From: Udeniomyces pyricola
Taxonomy: Eukaryota > Basidiomycota > Tremellomycetes > Cystofilobasidiales > Mrakiaceae
Length of the DNA: 64,000 nt
Direction of reading: 5' to 3'
NCBI GenBank assembly: GCA_039545295.1
Contig: BCIK01000018.1
Location: forward strand, 124,001 to 188,000
Notes under the pieces: model-generated
What the model was told of the DNA's origin: nothing
Databases searched by the model: none
What the model saw: the letters and a program-made list of their open reading frames with translations, nothing else
Program-made: the position numbers and the translations under genes
Shown here: positions 55,460-64,000 of the stretch, piece after piece
Layout: every line of letters begins with the position of its first letter
Numbering within the stretch: position 1 is the first letter of the stretch

Positions 55460-58400
55460 ATGGCCAACAAGCACAAGGCCGCCTCCAAACCGGCCCCACC
55501 GGCTACACCCAAGAAACAAGCCACCACCACCACCGCCCCCAAGACCCAACCGAGACCCCTATCCGAGCCTCAGCTTCAACAGCCCGTCGTTGTAAGCGCG
55601 CTTTCCTTCTTTCTCTCTCTCTCTCTCTCTCTCTCTTCTTCCTCTCGCTGTCTCTCCGACTTCCCCCCTCCTCCCTTCCTTCTGCCTTCCCGTCGCGTCA
55701 TGACTCATCCTGCCCATCCATCCGCTCTCCTATCAGCCGTCCACATCCACAGCACGAGTTCCCTTCCCCAACTCTGGTCCCATAGCCAAGCAGACTGCCC
55801 AGGACATCGCTCGTCAGTCCAAGGCTCACGCTAAAAAGGTAAGACGTCCTCCTGATCCGGTCACCGCTGCGACCTTCAATTCCTCCATCGACATTGCCTA
55901 TCATATCGTCACTGTTCTTTGCCTCTGTTGTTCTCAGACGGATTCAAGTTTAATCTCAGTCCTCCTTCACTGCTGAAAACTAACTCTCTCGACCTCATTT
56001 CCTCCGTCCCCAGCTCCAAAAAGAAGCCGAGAAGCGACTGCCACCGCCTGGCAAGCGAACCTCGACCTTCTCCCTGTGGCTGCTTCGAGGCCTCATCTGC
56101 TGGTTCCTCGTCTCGCTTCTGTCCTGTTCTCCCAATACCACTTCTTCTCCTTCGACCCTCTGCTACCCCTCGAGCCGGTATCACTCAGTCGTCCAACCCT
56201 ACGTCCAACCCCACTTTGATGCGGCCGTTTCGTCTGCCCAGGCCCATCTTGAACCTTACTACCGCCCGTACGCTCATCACTACACCCGAGCTCACTCCAC
56301 CGTTTCGCCCGTCGTCAGAACCCTCAAGCGAGTCTCTGGACCCCATATCGAGGCAATCCAGCGTAGTTCAAAGCGAGTTTACGACCTCCACCTCGCCCCT
56401 CGAGTTCACTACGCCCAGGTCCGACTCGATGCCGCCGTTAGTCCGTACGTGGATGCCCTTCGCCTTCGATGGAAGCTCTTCATCCAGCCTTACGTCGACC
56501 GCGCTGTCGGAGCTGTAAGGGACGTCCAGCATGTGCTCGAAACCGATGCACGCGTCCAGTTCGCGCGCCGCAAGGCGGGCGAGCTCGCCGACAAGGGCTA
56601 CGAACTCACCCTTCACGGCTATCACAAGGTTGCAAAGCCACTCGCCGGACGAGGCTATGCCGGGGCAAAGCACCACTGGTACAACACCCTCATCCCGGCC
56701 ACTATGTAAGTCATAGATTCTGTGATTCCGTATGCTACAGGTAGTGATTGCTGACTTGTTCTGTATAATGATTCTGATGTTACGTTTCACGACGTGTTTC
56801 GCTTTGGCTTCCTTCGTCTGTGTATTTGTTCTTTCTCAGCAAGGGCTACTACCTTGGTAGGCATCACGGCTTTGTCGGTGCTCAGAAAGCCATTGCCAAG
56901 GTTGGTCCGAATGCTTCTCCGTGCTACAGCAGTCATGCTCGCCCCAATTGACCGCCATTTTTCTCTTCTTTCATCTTGGCAGACCAACGAGCTCCATGCA
57001 GCCCATATCCGTCCGGCCCTTGACAGGATCGACAACGCGTTCCTCACGCGCGTCTATTACCCGCACCTTGCTCAGCACCTTGACCCTGTGTTTGCTAAAG
57101 TCGAGCCCATCTTCTCCAAGGCGTTACCTGTCATCGTCAAGATCGAGAACACCATCTCCTACCTTATCCACCACCTCCACCAGCTTGCCGTGCCCCTTTA
57201 CACGCCCATCTACGACAAGCTCTTCGCTCCTGAGCCCGAGACGTTCATCGAGAAGCTCAAGCACGTCGTGAGCAAGTCGCCCGCCGAGATTGCCTCATCC
57301 TCGCTCGCTGCGACCGCGTCCGCCATCTCGGCTTCTGCCTCCAGTGCGAGCGTCGTCGCGTCCAAGTCGGCTGCTTCTTTCTCGTCGGTCGCCTCTGTGG
57401 CTGCTTCATCGGCTTCGGCTTCGGCCTCTTACTTGGCCTCGGTTGCCTCGGTTTCGGCCTCCCGCTCGAGCTCCAAGGCTTCGGTGGCTGCATCCTCGCT
57501 TTCTTCGGTCGCCTCAGTCTCTGCCGCCAGCGCTAGCTCGCGAGCATCCGTCACCTCTTCTTCTCTCAGCTCTGTCGCTTCCGTCTCCGCTGCGTCGGCT
57601 AGCTCTGTCGCTTCGGCTTCTGCGTCGTCTATGAGTTCGGTCGCCTCTGCGTCTGCCTCTTCCCTCTCATCGGTTGCGTCAGCTTCGGCGTCCTCCCTGA
57701 GCTCGGTCGTGTCCCATTCGTCCTCGTCTGCTAGCTCCGTTGCTTCGGTATCGGCTGCCTCTGCCGCCTCTGTCGCCTCCCGATCTGCCTCTAGCCGTTC
57801 TTCCGAGCTTGCCAAGGCGTCGTCTTCTCTTTCCAAGCAGCTGGCATCCTCGTCTTCCTCTGCTCAAGCAGCCGCTGCTTCGGCCATCGACCAGGCTTAC
57901 CACAACCACCATACGCCCACTGAGCAGGATGAGGACGAAGCCTTCCTGGCTGCTCTCGCTGCCGCTAAGAACCCGGCCAAGGTTCACGTCCCCGAGATTC
58001 ATGAGCCCGCACTTCCTCCTCTTGCGAGCGAGCATGAGTCGTGGACGGAGCGATGGGAGAGGAAGAAAGAGGAGAAGGATGCTGTCAAGGAGATGAAGCA
58101 CGAGATCCAGGCCAAGCGCGTCGATTACGAGCAAAAGCTTGCTCGCGTCGGGTCCATTGAGGAGGACAAGCTGGTCGCCAAAGTGCGTTGTCTCAACATT
58201 CCTGCTTTGATACATTGTGTCAGGTTGTCAGTAAGCTGATTCATAGCTCTGTTTGTTGTTTTTCTCTTTATTCTGTTACTTCGTCATCCAATTTTAGCTC
58301 GCCTCTATCCGATCCCGAGCCGTCAAGTCCTTCCCGTCGACTTCGGTCATTGGTTCCCTTGAAAAGGACGCCACCAAGATTGCCACTGCCCTTAGCAAGC

Positions 58401-59363
58401 ACCTTGCCAAGTTCAAACCCACTTCGGCGGGCAAGGAAGAGGTTGAAGAGGAGATCCAGGCGGCTATCACGTCGTTTGGCGGCAAGGTTGATGCAGGAGA
58501 GGACAAGATCAACGGATGGCTCAAGGAGGTTGAGCTACAGGAGGAGAAGGCTGTTCTCGAGGCCGAGGCGTCGGTCGATTCGGTGAGTCGGCCACCTGCT
58601 CTCTGGCCTACATGGGTTGGCCTATGGCTAAATCTTCTGAACTTTGCCATCATCATTCCAGGTTGTTCTTGAGGCGCACGATGGCCTTGCGGGAGCATAC
58701 GCTTGGCTCGAAGACGTCACCAAGAAAGACGCGACCAAGGAGGATCTCCATGCGCGTAAGTCATGATGCAAACTTGCTCTTCCCTTTCAGATCGTGCTCT
58801 TTGCTCTCCAAAAAGCTAGCTTCCGCATGCATTGATTCTTCTTCCTGTATGAATCTTCTGACCGGTTTGTCTACATGTTCTGTTTGTGCTTCATCCCCCC
58901 TCCCCTCCCCTCCCTTCCCCTTTTCCCCAATTGTTCAGCTGCCACCAAATGGAAGCAACTTTTCGCTCGACACTCTTCCTCTCAGACCTCTCACCCAACC
59001 CTGTCGACTCCTGCGACTGATCTCGACAGCACGATCCATATCTTCCGGACCGACCTCGAGCACCTCGAAGCCGGCTTCAGCGCTCGACTGGGCGTTATCA
59101 AGAACGAGGCGCTCCTGCTGCTTGACACGCTCGAGCGGGATGAGGACAGTGGATACGAATCTGCTGAGGGAGGTGGTGTCACGGGAGAGATGCTGGGTAA
59201 GGGTGTTGAGCAGATCAAGCAGGCGTTGAAGAGTGCCGAGGAGGCACTCGTTGGAGGAGGGCCGGAGTCGGCAGCGGAGAAGGTCAGGGAGCAAGAGGAG
59301 GTTAAGGCGGCAGAGAACCGCTTAAAGGCGGCGTTCGATTGGTTCGCTCATGGAAGCTTGTAG
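55460..59363 (+). CDS. Unrecognised fungal protein with a membrane segment, amphipathic helices and a Ser/Ala-rich tract
   Basis: Exons 55460-55591, 55737-55838, 56014-56705, 56840-56900, 56983-58182, 58298-58582, 58662-58755 and 58939-59363 encode 996 residues. A basic Pro/Thr-rich N-terminus (1-90) leads to one hydrophobic helix (about 91-108, LWLLRGLICWFLVSLLSC). Residues about 125-425 form repeated amphipathic helices with Tyr, His and Pro at helix ends (VQPYVQPHFDAAVSSAQ, SPYVDALRLRWKLFIQPYVD, RPALDRIDNAF). Residues about 430-632 are almost only Ser, Ala and Val in SSVASVSA-type units. The C-terminal third is helical and charged (EEVEEEIQAAITSFGGKV, EKVREQEEVKAAENRL), likely coiled coil. 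I cannot name the family. The layout suggests an ER- or lipid-associated protein, which is inference only. Confidence 0.8.
57283..57892 (+). repeat. Coding low-complexity tract for Ser/Ala/Val
   Basis: About 200 codons of Ser, Ala and Val, read as degenerate five- to ten-codon units. The codons used for Ser vary (TCG, TCC, TCT, AGC), so selection on the amino acids is more likely than simple DNA slippage. The antisense frame here is open for 400 bases but only mirrors this bias. Confidence 0.85.
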
Positions 59364-60178
59364 AGAAGACCAAGGATCAGATGCGGGGGACATGAAGGAA
59401 AAATGCATATGTGTGTGTGTGCTGGATGGCGGATGGTTGGAAGTGGATGGGACCCGACATGATATCGAGGGAGTGGATCGAACCAATCGATCGATCGATG
59501 TGCGAGGGGAGGGGGCAAGATTTATCAAGTTGTGGAAGGAACTGTCAGAAGATTCTAATTAGGCATATGAATTACATGTTACCTTGTCTATTTTCCCATG
59601 TTGTTGTTGTCGATTGAGCTAGATGTTGGCGATTGGTGTTGCACGAGGAATCCAACACAATGACGGGACGCGACGCATGCATGCTTCCTTGTCAAATTTT
59701 GTTGTTTGGGTGATTGAGGGACATTTGTATATATATATATATAATATCGAATCAATCAAATCGCGCATGCAGTGGAGATCGCGTCGAGAAAGCCAAATAG
59801 TATCGACCCGTCGACCACCAACGCGTTGATCACGTATAAACCAACCTGCTGATCGACAGTCAGCTCGTCCTCCCCCGTCATATTACCCATTCCTCCCCCA
59901 GATAGATTTCCATAGACCCATATCCTCGCCATCACCTATCCATCAGTATCTGACAGGCTTCTTTCCATCCTTTCCATCCATTTTCGTCAAGCCAGCTGGC
60001 TGTCGGGCGATTGGAGCTTCGTGGGATCATCCGTACCGCCCGCCGTGTTTATCAGGCCTGCCAAGTTGCCGTCCTCCCCCCGCCCACGTTCTCTCCTTCC
60101 CATCCCCCGATTCTCGCTCATCGCTCAACCCGCCCTCCGTTTCTTCTCCACTCGACTCCATCGACCATCTTGCCTTCC
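59364..60178. other. Intergenic, Ser/Ala-rich protein to coiled-coil gene
   Basis: The 815 bp include a short TA repeat (about 59728-59743) and a GATCGATCGATC palindrome near 59487-59498. The part right of about 59855 is C/T-rich and likely the 5' leader of the next gene. Open frames here have no family signature. Confidence 0.55.
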
Positions 60179-63100
60179 ATGGACCCTCCACCCCTCGCTC
60201 CTTCCCCACCTCGCACTCCTCATCATTCCTCGACTTCCACCTTCCACCCCGAACTCGACCCGTCCCCTTCCGCCGTCGTCCCCCGCGATCGCGACCCAAG
60301 CGGGACGAGCTTTGATTCAACCATCTCGGACCTCACCGAGTCCCTCTCCAACATCTCCCGTCGCGTCACCTCGACGCCCCCTCATACGCGTCGACCGACG
60401 TCCGGCATCGATTGGGAGGACGAACAGCGAAAACTCCAAGGGGAACTTCAGTTGTGCGCGAGGATCGGTCAGGATCTGCTTGAGCGGCATGAGGCCTACG
60501 TCGAAAAGGCCAGTCGGGAGATTCAAGACCTCCAGATCAACGTGAGGCGGGATCTTTGAGTTTATCTATCGTTTTAATCCCCTTTCCTTTGGGAANAAAA
60601 AAAAAAAAAAAAAAAAAAAACATCATGCTGTCCTGTCATGATTGACTGATCATCATCCTGCGCATTATCACGCCTCTGAATTCCTCATCCGAATCTCTGA
60701 ACGAAAGCTTCAAGACGCCAACCAAGCTCTTGTCGAGACCAACGAGAAACTCTCCTCAGTCCAACACACCAACGAGACCCTCCTTTCCAAACTCGCGAGC
60801 GGGACCCGCGAGAACGCTCAGCTCGAACGTGTACGTGTTGATTTCCTCCTTGTGTTCTCCCCGAACCGCTGGGCGAACTTGCCTCTCGTAGAAGAGATGA
60901 GCGTGAGTGGTGGAGAGAAGAGGGATTTACATAGGAGCGATACCTGATTGGTCTTAAGGCTTGATCGGAAGGCAAAATGATATCGACTATTCTCCGATTG
61001 TAACGATGATAAGCCTCCTCACTCTTAACTGCATTCCCTCTATGGGTTGTCTGTTCGTTTTTTTTTTTTTTTTTTTTTTTTTTTCATAGCGACTACTTCA
61101 ATCTCTTACCTCTCTCACCCTCTCTGATTCCTCCATTGCGACCCTTCGAGGCGAGCTCTCCTCCGTCCGCAGCGCGCTCTCGCGCCAAGCTGGAGCCCAG
61201 GCGCGAAGCACGGGGTGGGAAGAGAAAGTCAAGGCGGCCGAGCGCGATCGGGACGAAGTCGGGGAGGAGCTCGTGGCAGAGAGGAAGAGGAGGATGGAAG
61301 GTGAGCGAAGGTGGACGAAGGCTGAAGACAGGATTTGTGAGTTGTTTCTCTTGTTTCTTCTTTTTTTTTTTGGTTTGTTTGTTTCTGTGTCGTTTTGGGA
61401 GGCGGGGTGGATGTAATGATAACCTGCACGGTTGAGACGGAGAGAGATGTAGAGAAACCAGTCGTTGACAGTCATTATCCTCTTCTCCCTACTCATCATC
61501 ATTGTTTTCCGAATCAGCGGACCTGGAGAACAAGCTGAGGGGGGCTAAAAAAGCAATCGAATCGGCCAACAAGTCCCGAGCAGAGGCAGCATCGGAGATG
61601 GTTCAGGATGCTAAAGCGCGACTCGACATGATGCAGAACGAGGTGAGTAGAAATCGGCAGGCTCATGTGTGGGGTGTGGCTTGGGACCACCACGCGTTTG
61701 CGAGGGGCCGACGGCAAGGCTACAGACATTTCATACTGATCGAATTTGTATACCCTGACTGGCATCGACAAATTACCCTGTTTTTTTTTTTACTCAGCTC
61801 AACAATCCCGGTTCACCCCACCCAGACGTCCAACTCGTCCTTGACGCCCTCATGGCCGACAATGTCATTCTCAAGCGAGATAATGCCGAGCTTCGAGATC
61901 TCCTCTCCGAATCTCAAACGCAAGCGGCTGTTCGGCACCTCCATTCCAACTCATCCTCGCCTCAGAACCGCATGGCCCGACTCGATAGTGACCTCTCGAT
62001 CTCAACGTACGCCTACCATCCAGAAGAACAGTCCATCTCGCGCTCGTCTACCGCCTTCTTTTCGGACGAGCTTGCCGCGAGTACTGCGTCGAGCCGCCAA
62101 CCTCAGGGCATCGACCAGGCAATGCTTGACAGCTTTGGTCATGGTAGGAAGGGCAGTTGGAATCCCTCCATCGGGTCTGGTGGCGGAAGTGGAGGAGGCG
62201 TCGTCCGGAGGCATGGGAGGAACGATTCGTGGACGCCTTCTATCGCCTCGGGCTCGAGCTATGGCATGTCTGCGGGGATGAGGAGCCCAACGCTCGAAGA
62301 TGACTCGGGCAACTTTACCGATGGCGGCTCGAGAAAGTATCCGCTTGGTGCGGCAGGAAGACGTAGTTCGGGCCGAGGTAGCGGAAGCTCGTCGTTTGGG
62401 TCAAGCTCTTGGACAAGAGGTCACGTCAAGAGGAGTTATAGCGTTGACCGACCAAAGGGCGTGCAGAGAGCGTTCTCGGTTGGTTGCTTTTCCTCGATAT
62501 ATCCTCTGACTAGCCACGTAGTATTAATGTTCGTGTCCCTCTCCCCCTCTCCCCCTCTCCCCCTCTCCCCCTCTCCCCCTCTTCCCCTCTCCCCCCCTTC
62601 CCCTCCCCCCCCCCCCCTTCCCTTCCCCCTTCCCTTCCCCCTCTCCCCCTTTTCTTCTTCTTACTCTTAGGGGGTCGACTCGATAGCTGAATGGGCGTCG
62701 ACCGAAAGCGAGACGGCGTTTGAGGACAGTGAAGACCGGCTCGAAGATCACCATCGACCGAGTTCTCCAACGAACTCGACGAGGGCCGACGACAAAAATT
62801 CCTCCTTCACCCTCGCCCGACGCTCCTCTGCTCCCCCTCACGAGATGATGGGGGAATCCACGGAAGGAGGAGAGCAAACGACGGATTCTCAGAGGCAGCT
62901 GCGGTCGTTTGACTTGTCGCGTTCGATTCGACCGGGTGGGGTTGCCTCGTTCTCTGATGGGGGATTGCCGGGTCCGAGTCCGGAGAAGCAAAAGCAAGTC
63001 AGAAAGAAGCCTATGATGCTGCTTAGTCGATCCAAAGGGGTCCAGACCGAGTTTACCGACGCGGGAACGTCGACGACGACGACGACGACGTGCTTGGGTG

Positions 63101-64000
63101 ACGGAAACACCTCGCCTTTCGGTGGAAGTGGACAACCAATGGTTGAGTCCCCCAACTCGGAAAACATCAAACATGGCTCGCGAGCTCTGTCGCCTACCCC
63201 TTCGTCGTCGACCCGATCCAATCTCGACCCTAGCTCGGAGAGTCGACCTCCGCTTCGAGGGGACCTCACGTCATATGACCTCAAGTCCGACACATCTTCC
63301 ATCCACGAAAACCGAACGGGCTCTCTTCCAACCCTCATCAGCCATATGAATCTTCTCCTCAATCGACTCAGCCAGTCTGACGTTCCAACCCTGACCAAGC
63401 GACTAAAGCGACAGCACCTTCCTGGGATCGACGTCGGTCACCTTTCCCAATCGACTATCAACGCCATCCTCGCCGAAGTCAACGAGCTTCGTACTCACTT
63501 CCGATCCGTCCTCGACACCGAACGCAAGCTCGAGGCTATGGCGACCCAACTGTCAGACAAAGACCGACTCGAGAGTCTCGTGACACGCAAAGACTTTCTC
63601 GCCCTCGTCAAGCTCTTCAAGGAGGTCTTTGCGGAACTCTCGCAGCTCCGAGGGACCATCAACGAAGTCATCCTCGACCCAGCGACGGCCGTCAAGCTTC
63701 GAGACGCCATCTTACGCGAGGAGGAGGAAGAAGAAGCGAGGGGTCGACCGAGGCCGAAACCGACTCAACGGCAATCCTCGGGTCTCGGTTGGATCGCAGC
63801 CCCCATCTCCAAGTTTTTTGTTACTCCACCCGTCGAAACGACCGAGGACGACGAGTCGAGCGCCAACGACATTGCAAGCGGTCGGAATTTACCCGGGTCG
63901 AGGAAGCCGAGTGGAGGGAGCTACAACAGTGGGGGTGGTGGAGGTCAGGATCGAGCGAGACTTCTTCATCCAGCTAGAGCGGCGCCCAAATTGGCTGCAG
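60179..64000 (+). CDS. Large coiled-coil protein, 3' end outside window, family not recognised
   Basis: Exons 60179-60541, 60708-60830, 61090-61336, 61518-61642, 61798-62478 and 62671 to the right edge give 956 residues so far, all in phase. Residues about 65-300 are heptad-rich coiled coil (DEQRKLQGELQLCARIGQ, NQALVETNEKLSSV, ERDRDEVGEELVAERKRR, SDLENKLRGAKKAIESA). A conserved-looking stretch near 305 reads LMADNVILKRDNAELRDLL. A Gly/Ser-rich region with repeated RNDSW- and KGSWNPSI-type motifs follows (about 380-510). A second helical block (about 740-870) has LISHMNLLLNRLSQSD, TINAILAEVNELRTHFRS and LVKLFKEVFAELSQLRG, then GLGWIAAPISKFFVTP. The shape resembles scaffold or spindle-pole proteins, but I cannot name a family. 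The third donor could also be the GTGAGC at 61301, which removes 12 residues without changing phase. Confidence 0.78.
60594..60620 (+). repeat. Poly-A run with one N, in an intron
   Basis: A run of A with an undetermined base at 60596 lies in the intron 60542-60707 of the coiled-coil gene. Confidence 0.9.
62527..62650 (+). repeat. CCCCCTCT minisatellite inside an intron
   Basis: Tandem CTCCCC/CCCCTCTC units fill most of the intron 62479-62670 and act as an extreme pyrimidine tract before the acceptor CTTAG. Both flanking exons join in phase without it. Confidence 0.85.

Noticed and set aside
57429..57836. Antisense Glu/Ala-rich open frame across the Ser/Ala tract
   Set aside because: It mirrors the codon bias of the sense tract (TCG/GCC read backwards) and has no own start context or family.
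1..64000. Transposable elements, long terminal repeats, tRNA or rRNA genes, secondary-metabolite clusters
   Set aside because: I looked for reverse transcriptase, transposase and integrase motifs, long direct or inverted repeats, tRNA T-loop motifs and clustered biosynthetic genes and saw none I could support.

Overview
The window is fungal nuclear DNA and most likely comes from a basidiomycete. All 16 protein genes I could build carry several short introns, from 2 to 22 each, mostly 80-120 nt with GT..AG ends and a pyrimidine run before the acceptor. The gene content (uL23m, GID4, Prp24/SART3, a WOPR regulator, a Bud14/Tea4-type SH3 protein, NatD, a CHFR-like ligase) is that of a fungus. I cannot name the genus. 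Every exon chain below was joined by hand so that reading phase is kept across each junction. Nothing was checked against RNA or a database, so family names rest on motif recognition.

Layout, left to right. 1-3332 (-): Mei2-like RRM protein, cut by the left edge. 3718-5514 (+): mitochondrial ribosomal protein uL23m. 6230-8228 (+): SLC35F6-like membrane transporter. 8906-14000 (+): SAP-domain plus TKL-type kinase-like protein that lacks the beta-3 lysine. 15645-18263 (-): GID4 substrate receptor with large inserts, next to a 170-N assembly gap. 18597-23760 (-): Prp24/SART3 spliceosome recycling factor, 23 exons. 24874-27926 (+): secreted type-B carboxylesterase. 30573-32116 (+): WOPR (Gti1/Pac2/Wor1) regulator behind a 2.6-kb upstream region. 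32776-34283 (-): NatD (Nat4/NAA40) histone N-ac(et)yltransferase. 34916-39824 (+): SH3 plus Ras-association polarity protein. 40341-42353 (+): DUF1295 steroid-reductase-like membrane protein. 42681-46068 (+): CHFR-like RING ligase without an FHA domain. 46727-49355 (+): signal-anchored protein with a His/Gly/Pro repeat tail. 50650-55097 (-): PPR protein, probably mitochondrial. 55460-59363 (+): fungal protein with amphipathic helices and a Ser/Ala-rich stretch. 60179 to beyond 64000 (+): coiled-coil protein, cut by the right edge.

These are mostly housekeeping and regulatory genes with no sign of a pathway cluster. I see no transposon, CRISPR array, rRNA or tRNA. RNA processing and mitochondrial gene expression each recur (Mei2-like and Prp24; uL23m and PPR), and two genes belong to ubiquitin ligases (GID4, CHFR-like), but I infer no functional link from position. 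I did not find a convincing new system. The points most worth a second look are the kinase without its beta-3 lysine, the 9-nt and 11-nt micro-exons, the expanded GID4 whose own N-terminus begins Met-Pro, the CHFR-like protein without FHA, the SH3-RA architecture, and the His/Gly/Pro-tailed surface protein.
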